Under the pieces are notes generated by a model. That model searched no databases. It saw only the letters and a program-made list of their open reading frames with translations, and was not told the origin of the DNA. Positions 18,901 to 27,434 of a stretch of 64,000 nucleotides of DNA are shown piece after piece. Numbering within the stretch: position 1 is the stretch's first letter; every line of letters starts with the position of its first letter. A program made the translations under genes and the position numbers. The stretch lies in assembly GCF_951805225.1 (NCBI RefSeq), contig NZ_OX638201.1, positions 2,418,001 to 2,482,000 of the forward strand, read 5' to 3'. The stretch is from an uncultured Flavobacterium sp. Its GTDB lineage: Bacteria > Bacteroidota > Bacteroidia > Flavobacteriales > Flavobacteriaceae.

Positions 18901-21900
18901 ATCTTCAATAATATAATCTATTCGGTTTTTTGGGTACGCAGGATCGATAGGAACATAGGCGCCACCAGCCTTTAAAATTCCTAATATTCCAATTATCATC
19001 TCAAATGAGCGATCTACACATATAGGCACCAAAGTTTCAGTGGTAACTCCTTTCTTTATTAAAACATGAGACAGCTGATTTGAAATACTATCTAACTCAG
19101 CATATGTTAATTTTTTTCCATCAAAATGAACTGCTATATTTTCAGGATTAGACTGAACTTGTTTGTTGAATAAATCTAATACAGTTAGATTGTCTTCATA
19201 TTCTACAGCTGTAGAATTAAACTCTTTTAATAGCTCACGATCTTCATTGTCAGCTTTTGAAAGAATGGTTTCTTTTCTCATCAAAGCTGTTTGACTGTAT
19301 AAAAACTGATCTAATATTAACTTAAAGTAATTAGCAAGCTTTTTTACGTCTTCCTTGCTAAAAACTGCTGTTGAATATCTTAATAACAACCTGAAACTTT
19401 TATTATAAACACCACCATGCTCCTGTCTAAGATCATGAGCTTCTATATGAAAGCCAAAAGGGAAATGCTCATTCAGATAAAATTCAGATAATGAATCTTC
19501 TTCTAAAACTATTGAGGCATCATATGCTTCCCATTCTTTAAAAATTTGGAAATCTAAATAATTAAAAGCAACATCAAAAACAGGATTATGCTGACCTGAT
19601 GGTTCTTTCGTAATTTCTAATATTTTATGAAACGGAACTCTTTCATGATATTTTAGTTTTCTTAATTTATCTTCTATGTATGTGATATAAGCTCCCCAAG
19701 TTAAACCTGCAGGTATTTTTGCCCTAAAAGGAATTGTATTTAAAAAGCAACCCAAAAGTCTGTCTCCGTCAGGTGTTAATGGTCTGTTATTGGTAACAAT
19801 ACCAAGTGTTACATCATCTTTATACGTCAACATGTTCATCGTATATATATAAGCTGCAAAGCACAAATGCTTGAAGCTGGTATTATACACTACGGCAAGT
19901 TGTTCCAATTCATCTCTAAAATCATTACCTAACTCAAACACGTCGCTTATAAATACATGTTCTGCCTCTGTAGATGGCAATTCAAATCGGGAATAACCTT
20001 CTAACTCGTCCTGCCAGTAGCTGATTGAATTTTGGTCTTTTGCAGCTGCGAGCTCACCAGTAATCTGATCTTTATAGGTACTTTGTAAAGGTTTCGGAAT
20101 ATAATTTCTATCTTTTACCAAAGTAGAATACATATTTAGAAATTCTGTTAGGAAAGAAGACAGACTCCAACCATCAAATAATGAATGGTGAAAATCCAAC
20201 AGTAAATATTGGTAATCATCTCGTACTTTTATAATATTGATACGCCACAATAATGAAAATGAAAGGTCTGTTATTCTCCTCTTTTCTTCCAGTAATTTAT
20301 TTTTTATAAAAGCTTCCTGCTCTTTCCTGTCAAGGTTAGAAATATCAATAAAATTTACTTCGGGTTCTGCTTTCTTCAGGATGATATGTGCAAAATTCTC
20401 CAAATCATAGACCTTGCGCAACGTTGTATGTTTATCGATCATTAAGCCTAAAGCATGCTTAAAGAGTTCAAAATCAAAATTACTTACCGGATAATCATAC
20501 ATATTTTGCTCATGATAAATAATTTCATGAATATCGTTTGATTTACTTTTTAGATACTCGAAAACCATTCCTTTTTCGACACCATTCATCGGGTAAACCA
20601 CTTCGTATGAATCTAAAAATTTTCCTTCTTTCCTGTAAGCTTCCCCAAACAGGCGCACTTCTTCCTGCGCTTCTTCATAGATCAGGTTGCTAAGGCCATC
20701 TTTTGGCGTAACTGTTATCTTCTGCGCCAATTCTTCAATGGTTTGGAAAGAATATAAATCTGCTATTGTAAGTGATGTATTTAGTTTGATGTTGATATTT
20801 GAGATCAATCCAATGGCTTTCAGAGAATCACCACCTAAACTAAAATAATTATCTTGTATACCAACTTTTGGAACTTTTAGTACTTCTGCCCATACTTCCG
20901 CCATTTTTGACTCTTCTTCTGTAGTTGGCGCTTTATAAGTTTCTCCTAATGATTCTTTATCAATTGACGGCAATTTTGCTATCGCAATTTTATTATTCGA
21001 GGTAACCGGAAATTCTTCCATTTTTACAAAATAAGATGGAATCATATATTTAGGCAGGTGTTTGCCTAAATGCGCCCTAAGTGCTGCTACTTCCAGAACT
21101 TCTTCTCCTGTGTAATACGCACACAAATAGGCATGCCCTTCTTCTGAATCTCTTTTGATCACCACGCAATCCTGTATGGATTCATGCTGACGTAAATTAT
21201 GCTCAATTTCTTTTAGTTCTATTCTAAAACCTTTTAATTGCACCTGACTGTCGATACGTCCCAGATATTCTAAATCGCCGTTTTCTAATAATCTTCCCAA
21301 ATCGCCGGAACGATAGAAACGTTCTCCTTTGCGATAAGGGTTGTCCAGGAATTTGGAATTGGTCAGTTCTTCTTTGTTCAGGTAACCTCTGGTTATTCCT
21401 GCACCTCCTACATAAATCTCTCCAGAAACCCCTTGTGGAACTAACTCCCTGTTTTCATCCAGTACATATAATGAGGTCGTTGGAATCGGTTTTCCTATAT
21501 TACTTATATTCCCTTCTATATCTTCAAGTTCGATTTCCTTATAAGTAGCATGGACAGTCACTTCGGTAATTCCGTACATGTTTACCAATTTCACATCTGG
21601 ATATTGTTCCTTCCATGATTTCAATTTAAAAGGCACAAGCGCTTCCCCGCCAAAAATTACATAGCGCAGATCATTTAGATATATGTCCTTACGGCTGCAT
21701 TCGTCCATCAGATTGTTAAATGCCGTTGGCGTCTGGTTTAATACTGTTACTTTATGATTTTTTAAAACCTGTAGGTAACGCGAAGGATCCATCGCTACAA
21801 ATGATGGTATGATAACCACTTTACCGCCATAAAATAAAGCTCCGTACATTTCCCAAACACTAAAGTCAAAACAGTGGCTATGGAACATCGTCCAGACATC

Positions 21901-24900
21901 TTTTTCACTGAAATTGAATTGAAACGCATCGTTGAAAAAAAGACGTACAATATTACCATGCTCTACCATAACTCCTTTAGGATTTCCAGTAGTTCCTGAA
22001 GTATAGATAATATAACACAAATCTTCCGGACGATTCATCTGCACAATATTGGCTACTTGAATGTCTTTATCTATAACTTTTTCTAATAAAATTTTCTTAA
22101 CTGCTGATTCTCCCAACAATCCTTCATGTTCCTGATCTGTAATCACAATGGCAGTTTTACTGTCTTCCAGCATGTAATGTATTCTTGCCTCTGGATAACC
22201 CGGATCTAATGGCAGATAACAACCTCCGGATTTTAAAATCCCCAACATTCCAACAACGGTATACACATTCTTGTCTACCAATAAACCTACAATGTCGTTG
22301 CGGCCAATACCCTGTGAACGTAAATCTTGTGCCAAAATATTGGACAAATTATTTAATTCAGCATATGTGAGTTTATCGCCTTCATATACAACAGCTACAG
22401 AATTAGGATGTTTTTCTACCTGTGACTCAAACAGATCAATTATAGTGGAAGATTGTGGATAAGAAACATCAAGAAGATTATTTATGCTGTTATTTATCTC
22501 CTTGTCAGACTCCTGAAGAATTGTTTCCTTTTGCAAAAGATCTTCTGTACCAGTTAAAAATTGATCTAATATGGATTTAAAGTAACCGGAAAGTTTTTGT
22601 ACTTCTTCTTTGCTAAAAACTGCTGTCGAATGGGTTAGAGCTAATCTGAAATCACTGTTATCAGCATATATATGAAAATCTATACTGGTATTATTATTCA
22701 TATAAAAATTCGATGCCTTAAATTCATTCGGCCTTACTATTTGATCGGTCTTTTGTATTTCAGCATAAAGTCTGAAGTCTATGTAATTAAAAGATATATC
22801 AAAAACAGGATTGTGCTCATTTGCAGGTTCCTTCGTAATTTCTAATATTTTATGAAACGGAACTCTTTCATGATACTTTAGTTTTCTTAACTTATCTTCT
22901 ATGTAATTGATATAGCCTCCCCAAGTCAGACCTGCAGGTATTTTTGCTCTAAAAGGAATTGTATTTAAAAAACAACCCAATAGTTTGTCTCCATCAGATG
23001 TCAATGGTCTGTTATTGGTAACGATACCAAGAGTTACATCATCTTTATAACTCAACATATTCATCGTATATATATAAGCTGCAAAACACAAATGCTTGAA
23101 ACTGGTATTATACGTTAAGGCAAGTTGCTCTAATTGGTCTCTAAAATCTTTTCCAAAATTGAACCACTCACTTCTGAATTTATGTTCTGAATGTTTGACT
23201 GGTAATTCAAATCGGGAATAACCGTCCAGTTCCTCCTGCCAGTAGCTGATTGAATTTTGGTCTTTTGCAGCTGCCAACTCACCAATAATCTGATCTTTAT
23301 AGGTACTTTGTAAAGGTTTTGGAATATAATTTCTATCTTCTAACAACATAGAGTAAGTGCTGGACAGTTCTGTAACAAACCCTGTAAGACTCCATCCATC
23401 AAAGAAAGAATGATGAAAATCCAGCAGTAAATATTGGTAATCATCTTGTACTTTTATAATATTGATACGCCACAATAATGAAAATGAAAGGTTTGTCATT
23501 CTCATTTTCTCTTCCAGTAATTTATTTTTTATGAAAGCTTCCTGCTCTTTCCTGTCAAGGTTAGAAATGTCGATAAAATTAACTTCAGGTTCTGTTTTCT
23601 TCAGGATGATATGCGCAAAATTCTCTAAATCATAAACCTTGCGCAACGTTGTATGTTTATCAATCATTAAACCTACAGCATGCTTAAACAGTTCAAAATC
23701 AAAATTACTTATCGGGTAATCGTATATATTCTGCTCATGATAAACAATTTCATGAACGTTTGTGGGTTTACTTTTTAAAGAGTGAAAAACCATTCCTTTT
23801 TCGACGCCATTCATCGGGTAAACCCCTTCGTATGAATCTAAAAATTTTCCTTCTTTTCTGTAAGCTTCCCCAAAAAGGCGCACTTCTTCCTGTGCTTCTT
23901 CATAGATCAAACTGCTTAAACCATCTTTTGGCGAAACTGTTATTTTCTGCGCCAATTCTTCAATGGTTTGGAAAGAATATAAATCTGCTATTGTAAGTGA
24001 TGTATTTAGTTTGATGTTGATATTTGAGATCAATCCAATGGCTTTCAGAGAATCACCACCTAAACTAAAATAATTATCTTGTATACCAACTTTTGGAACT
24101 TTTAGTACTTCTGCCCATACTTCCGCCATTTTTGACTCTTCTTCTGTAGTTGGCGCTTTATAAGTTTCTCCTAATGATTCTTTATCAATTGACGGCAATT
24201 TTGCTATCGCAATTTTATTATTCGAGGTAACCGGAAATTCTTCCATTTTTACAAAATAAGATGGAATCATATATTTAGGCAGGTGTTTGCCTAAATGCGC
24301 CCTAAGTGCTGCTACTTCCAGAACTTCTTCTCCTGTGTAATACGCACACAAATAGGCATGCCCTTCTTCTGAATCTCTTTTGATCACCACGCAATCCTGT
24401 ATGGATTCATGCTGACGTAAATTATGTTCAATTTCTTTAAGCTCTATTCTAAAGCCTTTTAACTGCACCTGACTGTCGATACGTCCCAGATATTCTAAAT
24501 CGCCGTTTTCTAATAATCTTCCCAAATCTCCGGAACGATAGAAACGTTCTCCTTTGCGATAAGGATTGTCCAGGAATTTGGAATTGGTCAGTTCTTCTTT
24601 GTTCAGATAACCTCTGCTTATTCCGGCACCTCCAACATAAATCTCTCCAGAAACCCCTTGTGGAACCAACTCCCTGTTTTCATCCAGTACATATAATGAA
24701 GTCGTTGGAATCGGCTTTCCTATATTGCTTATATTCCCTTCTATATCTTCAAGTTCAATTTCCTTGTAAGTCGCATGGACAGTCACTTCGGTAATTCCGT
24801 ACATGTTTACCAATTTTACATCAGGATATTGTTCCTTCCATGCTTTCAATTTAAAAGGTACAAGGGCTTCTCCGCCAAAAATTACGTAGCGCAGATCATT

Positions 24901-27225
24901 TAGATATATGTCCTTACGGCTGCATTCGTCCATCAGGTTGTTAAATGCCGTTGGCGTCTGGTTTAATACTGTTACTTTATGATTTTTTAAAACCTGTAGG
25001 TAACGCGAAGGATCCATCGCTACAAATGATGGTATGATAACCACTTTACCGCCATAAAATAAAGCCCCGTACATTTCCCAAACACTAAAGTCAAAACAGT
25101 GACTATGGAACATTGTCCAGACATCTTTTTCACTGAAATTGAATTGAAACGCATCGTTGAAAAAAAGACGTACAATATTACCATGTTCTACCATAACTCC
25201 CTTAGGGTTACCAGTAGTTCCAGAAGTATAGATAATATAACACAAATCTTCCGGACGGTTCATTTGCACAATATTGGCTACTTCAATATCTTTATCTATA
25301 ACTTTTTCTAATAAAATTTTCTTAACTGCTGATTCTCCCAACAATCCTTCATGTTCCTGATCTGTAATCACAATGCCGGTTTTGCTGTCTTCCAGCATAT
25401 AATGTATTCTTGCCTCTGGATAACCCGGATCTAAAGGCAAATAACAGCCTCCGGATTTTAAAATCCCTAACATTCCAACAACGGTATACAGATTCTTGTC
25501 TACCAATAAACCTACAATGTCGTTGCGGCCAATACCTTGTGAACGTAAATCCTGTGCCAAAATATTGGACAAATTATTTAATTCAGCATATGTGAGCTTA
25601 TCGCCTTCATATACAACAGCCACAGAATTAGGATGTTTTTCTACTTGTGACTCAAATAAATCAATTATAGTGGCAGATTGTGGATAAGAAACATCAAGAA
25701 GATTATTATTTATTTCTAATGTAGTATTCTTTTCTGTTTGTGAAAGCAACGATAGTTCTGCCAAAAGCATTTCCGGATTTTGAGCTATCTGCTTCAATAC
25801 ATTTTTGTAGTAACTAATGAACCTTTCAATTGTTGTTGTTTTGAAAAGATCAGTAGAATATTCTAATTCAAAATTCAGCCCGGATTCATCTTCTTTAGCT
25901 CCTAATGTAAGGTCAAATTTAGAAGTTGTCGATTCGATAGGATATTCCTCAATGTCTGCAGTTTTTATTTTAAAAGATTCCTGCTTAATATTTTGTAATA
26001 CAAATACGCAATCGAATAAAGGATTTCTACCTGGATCGCGTTCTAAACGTAAATCATTTATCAGCTCTTCATAAGGATAGTCATCATTATCAAGATAACT
26101 AAGTACTTTTTGATGTAGTAATTGCGCATATCCCTTAAAGCTCAAATTACTTTCTATACTTATTGGTAATGCTAACGTATTGGCAAACATCCCTATAATA
26201 TCTTCTAATTCATGATGCTTTCTTCCTGCAACCAATGTACCAATAACCAAATTGGACTTTCCGCTAAGTTTTGATAGAACTATAGCATAAACTCCTAATA
26301 AGAGTGTGAAAAATGTAATATCATTTTTTCTAACGATTTCATTTAGTTTATGTTTTTCTTCATTAGAGACGCTAAATTTTGCAACACTTCCTTTAAATGT
26401 TCTTTCTTTTGGTCTTGGAAAATCATAAGGAAGTTCTAATACATTATGTTTTTCTTCGAATTGTTGCGCCCAAAAGTTTTTTTGGCTTAATACCGAAGCT
26501 TGGTGTGAATCGCTTAAAAACCATTCTGCATAATCGCTGAACTGTGTTTGCAAAGGAATTAAATATTTACCTTCATATAATTTAGTGAATTCTCTCATTA
26601 GAATCTGTAGAGAAACTCCATCTGATGCTATATGATGCATATCTATCAAGATATAGCGAGTATCTTGTGAAACCTCCATCAATCCTACTCTAATTAAAGG
26701 TGGATTACTTAAATCAAATGGTCTGATAAATTCATGAATAGCAGATTTAATATCCGTTTCTGTATTATTTACATGATATATTTCAAAGGGAACATTTGTT
26801 AAAACCGTTTGTATAGGTTTATTATCTGAATCTAAACTAAAACGCATACGAAAGCATTCATGTCGTTTGATTAACGACTCAAAAACATTTTTAAGTTTTT
26901 CAACATCTAATTCTCCGGTAACCTTTAATACTCCGGTTTGGTTATATGCTAAAGATGTTTTGTTTAACTGGTTAAGAAGAAATATTTTAAATTGAGCCGG
27001 TGTTAATGGATACGATTCTTTTTTAGACGCTTTTGGTATTTTACTTTCTATTAAATTAAGATCTTTTCTTTTGTTTAAATAACTTATTAAATCATCTTTA
27101 TTTGCTCTTAGTTCTTCAATAATAATAGGATTATCGAAACTTTTTGGAACAATTATCTTTAAGTTTTCATCAACAACTTTAAGGTTAATTTCCAGCTCTT
27201 TTAATTTTAATAATAACTCTTCCAT
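15979..27225 (-). CDS. NRPS: docking-C-A(Thr)-PCP-C-A(Thr)-PCP-C-A(Ser)-PCP-C
   Basis: 3748 aa. Approximate positions: TubC-type docking domain 1-55; C1 with HHIASDG at 197-203; A1 core ~669, PCP1 Ser ~1059; C2 HHSFFDG ~1271; A2 core ~1744, PCP2 ~2134; C3 HHSLFDG ~2345; A3 core ~2828, PCP3 ~3216; terminal C-like domain with HHVIADK (final Gly replaced by Lys) ~3412. Specificity residues read by eye: A1 and A2 DFWNIGMVHK, the textbook Thr code; A3 DVWHISLIDK, nearly the Ser code DVWHLSLIDK. The A1 and A2 modules are almost identical at DNA level (3225-base period). No epimerase, methyltransferase or thioesterase domain. The C-terminal condensation domain has no adenylation partner in this protein; it may pass the chain to the half-C NRPS at 1-1797 or act in release. 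Confidence 0.95.
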   Translation of the reverse strand: MEELLLKLKELEINLKVVDENLKIIVPKSFDNPIIIEELRANKDDLISYLNKRKDLNLIESKIPKASKKESYPLTPAQFKIFLLNQLNKTSLAYNQTGVLKVTGELDVEKLKNVFESLIKRHECFRMRFSLDSDNKPIQTVLTNVPFEIYHVNNTETDIKSAIHEFIRPFDLSNPPLIRVGLMEVSQDTRYILIDMHHIASDGVSLQILMREFTKLYEGKYLIPLQTQFSDYAEWFLSDSHQASVLSQKNFWAQQFEEKHNVLELPYDFPRPKERTFKGSVAKFSVSNEEKHKLNEIVRKNDITFFTLLLGVYAIVLSKLSGKSNLVIGTLVAGRKHHELEDIIGMFANTLALPISIESNLSFKGYAQLLHQKVLSYLDNDDYPYEELINDLRLERDPGRNPLFDCVFVLQNIKQESFKIKTADIEEYPIESTTSKFDLTLGAKEDESGLNFELEYSTDLFKTTTIERFISYYKNVLKQIAQNPEMLLAELSLLSQTEKNTTLEINNNLLDVSYPQSATIIDLFESQVEKHPNSVAVVYEGDKLTYAELNNLSNILAQDLRSQGIGRNDIVGLLVDKNLYTVVGMLGILKSGGCYLPLDPGYPEARIHYMLEDSKTGIVITDQEHEGLLGESAVKKILLEKVIDKDIEVANIVQMNRPEDLCYIIYTSGTTGNPKGVMVEHGNIVRLFFNDAFQFNFSEKDVWTMFHSHCFDFSVWEMYGALFYGGKVVIIPSFVAMDPSRYLQVLKNHKVTVLNQTPTAFNNLMDECSRKDIYLNDLRYVIFGGEALVPFKLKAWKEQYPDVKLVNMYGITEVTVHATYKEIELEDIEGNISNIGKPIPTTSLYVLDENRELVPQGVSGEIYVGGAGISRGYLNKEELTNSKFLDNPYRKGERFYRSGDLGRLLENGDLEYLGRIDSQVQLKGFRIELKEIEHNLRQHESIQDCVVIKRDSEEGHAYLCAYYTGEEVLEVAALRAHLGKHLPKYMIPSYFVKMEEFPVTSNNKIAIAKLPSIDKESLGETYKAPTTEEESKMAEVWAEVLKVPKVGIQDNYFSLGGDSLKAIGLISNINIKLNTSLTIADLYSFQTIEELAQKITVSPKDGLSSLIYEEAQEEVRLFGEAYRKEGKFLDSYEGVYPMNGVEKGMVFHSLKSKPTNVHEIVYHEQNIYDYPISNFDFELFKHAVGLMIDKHTTLRKVYDLENFAHIILKKTEPEVNFIDISNLDRKEQEAFIKNKLLEEKMRMTNLSFSLLWRINIIKVQDDYQYLLLDFHHSFFDGWSLTGFVTELSSTYSMLLEDRNYIPKPLQSTYKDQIIGELAAAKDQNSISYWQEELDGYSRFELPVKHSEHKFRSEWFNFGKDFRDQLEQLALTYNTSFKHLCFAAYIYTMNMLSYKDDVTLGIVTNNRPLTSDGDKLLGCFLNTIPFRAKIPAGLTWGGYINYIEDKLRKLKYHERVPFHKILEITKEPANEHNPVFDISFNYIDFRLYAEIQKTDQIVRPNEFKASNFYMNNNTSIDFHIYADNSDFRLALTHSTAVFSKEEVQKLSGYFKSILDQFLTGTEDLLQKETILQESDKEINNSINNLLDVSYPQSSTIIDLFESQVEKHPNSVAVVYEGDKLTYAELNNLSNILAQDLRSQGIGRNDIVGLLVDKNVYTVVGMLGILKSGGCYLPLDPGYPEARIHYMLEDSKTAIVITDQEHEGLLGESAVKKILLEKVIDKDIQVANIVQMNRPEDLCYIIYTSGTTGNPKGVMVEHGNIVRLFFNDAFQFNFSEKDVWTMFHSHCFDFSVWEMYGALFYGGKVVIIPSFVAMDPSRYLQVLKNHKVTVLNQTPTAFNNLMDECSRKDIYLNDLRYVIFGGEALVPFKLKSWKEQYPDVKLVNMYGITEVTVHATYKEIELEDIEGNISNIGKPIPTTSLYVLDENRELVPQGVSGEIYVGGAGITRGYLNKEELTNSKFLDNPYRKGERFYRSGDLGRLLENGDLEYLGRIDSQVQLKGFRIELKEIEHNLRQHESIQDCVVIKRDSEEGHAYLCAYYTGEEVLEVAALRAHLGKHLPKYMIPSYFVKMEEFPVTSNNKIAIAKLPSIDKESLGETYKAPTTEEESKMAEVWAEVLKVPKVGIQDNYFSLGGDSLKAIGLISNINIKLNTSLTIADLYSFQTIEELAQKITVTPKDGLSNLIYEEAQEEVRLFGEAYRKEGKFLDSYEVVYPMNGVEKGMVFEYLKSKSNDIHEIIYHEQNMYDYPVSNFDFELFKHALGLMIDKHTTLRKVYDLENFAHIILKKAEPEVNFIDISNLDRKEQEAFIKNKLLEEKRRITDLSFSLLWRINIIKVRDDYQYLLLDFHHSLFDGWSLSSFLTEFLNMYSTLVKDRNYIPKPLQSTYKDQITGELAAAKDQNSISYWQDELEGYSRFELPSTEAEHVFISDVFELGNDFRDELEQLAVVYNTSFKHLCFAAYIYTMNMLTYKDDVTLGIVTNNRPLTPDGDRLLGCFLNTIPFRAKIPAGLTWGAYITYIEDKLRKLKYHERVPFHKILEITKEPSGQHNPVFDVAFNYLDFQIFKEWEAYDASIVLEEDSLSEFYLNEHFPFGFHIEAHDLRQEHGGVYNKSFRLLLRYSTAVFSKEDVKKLANYFKLILDQFLYSQTALMRKETILSKADNEDRELLKEFNSTAVEYEDNLTVLDLFNKQVQSNPENIAVHFDGKKLTYAELDSISNQLSHVLIKKGVTTETLVPICVDRSFEMIIGILGILKAGGAYVPIDPAYPKNRIDYIIEDTKPIVVLTESKYQHLFSDTQHLNIDDKSIYDEASESSLNLNIPVTSLAYVIYTSGTTGNPKGVMNQHDGIYNRLLWMRDYLEVTEADNILQKTTFCFDVSVWELLLPLISGARLVFAIPEGHKNSNYLQEVISEEKITIMHFVPSALSVFLLAFENFGSTNLRAVICSGEELKLAAVKDFRRKFNGVKLHNLYGPTEAAIDVTAIDLTANEEGIVTIGKPIANTQIYIVDNNNIQPIGVLGELLIGGVQTSRGYLNKPELTSEKFIVNPFDSEDKYKLYKTGDLARWLPNGTIEYKGRNDHQVKIRGHRIELGEIENALLNHPQIKNAVVDYRSRNEENYLIGYFVTDSDELDIQELKSYLRIHVPEYMIPFYFTKLDKLPITASGKIDRKSLPDPETKLDRVIEMPRNEEEAKMLGIWAEALGVDASKISVTDNFFDVGGHSLNAMKLNLLIRKTFSKDFNLKDVFNYATIRLMTQQVSDKENIKKDSVDLFKFDFNQLDNLEESTVYDATFEQTKEFIRFRIKGDLAFNVVTVLSVNHMDNEIMINAISKLIDRHEILRTTLFFENGQVKQRIHPEIDINEIVENVVVLEGESIDEVQKREMTKAFDRRFNFEKEPSISIKILNFPGEIQEVIITMHHVIADKTTMKVMKSELNQIYNNLKLNTHRELMPPKIQFKDYAILVNKLRKETELLTENFYEEKIMRSLSLNGTPYSEVIKDSNNSYKTTLKNDIQKCLELQNREDEHFTEAYGHIYDILEKEDGAQYLFVIDNEKLEKLEKIRNNFGTSYFLLIVSFYSIAIGKMKSKKSTGILLSITNRVVEEFEDVIGYLASDMLAVIDVESDLSIGKLVNSVSDTINETSNYRFYNYEKILSKLDLNLGVVAPVFLNYARIDDSSPAESKSKHLMRENNKSYFDVNCTMQHYDDSILIYVNYKLMYLDNNQMEELWEKFSSIIDLIEENPKMTVLELMEKI
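20560..22485. repeat. Tandem module repeat, copy 2 (A2-PCP2)
   Basis: Collinear without gaps with 23785-25710 at an offset of 3225 bases. Long stretches, e.g. about 20785-21195 against 24010-24420, appear identical; most differences elsewhere are silent. Confidence 0.9.
23785..25710. repeat. Tandem module repeat, copy 1 (A1-PCP1)
   Basis: Partner of 20560-22485. The following condensation domains (22500-23785 and 19260-20560) are also similar but more diverged, so the duplicated unit is A-PCP-C with recent homogenisation of A-PCP. Confidence 0.9.
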
Positions 27226-27373
27226 ATTAGAAATATTTTTAATGTTAATTTGGCTTTCCGCCCAATAATGTTTTTATTTTCTGTTTTTGTAGTTGATATG
27301 ACTAATAACTTTTTCAAGTATGACCCGATATCTTTTAATGCGTAACGAATCTGTAATTCATATGATATTCTGC

Positions 27374-27415
27374 GTGTTTTGTTACCGCAAACAGAAGTTT
27401 GCAGTAATAAAACAC
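27374..27415. other. Strong stem-loop between the two NRPS genes
   Basis: Nineteen-base arms (27374-27392 and 27397-27415) with two mismatches that become G-U pairs in one transcript orientation, and an AGAA/TTCT tetraloop. No T-run follows on the minus strand, so it is not a classical terminator. It fills part of the 209-base gap between the NRPS genes and may be an mRNA processing or stabilising element. Confidence 0.65.
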
Positions 27416-27434
27416 TTAAATACTTTAAATTATC

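Noticed and set aside
20560..25710. Assembly error in the near-identical modules
   Set aside because: The copies differ at many scattered silent sites and in their condensation domains, so a real duplication is more likely, though long reads would settle it.
15979..27225. Siderophore pathway (because of SbnA/SbnB homologues and a TonB-type receptor)
   Set aside because: No catechol, hydroxamate or citrate-condensing (IucA/IucC) genes, no iron-uptake permease; diaminopropionate is also used in non-siderophore antibiotics.
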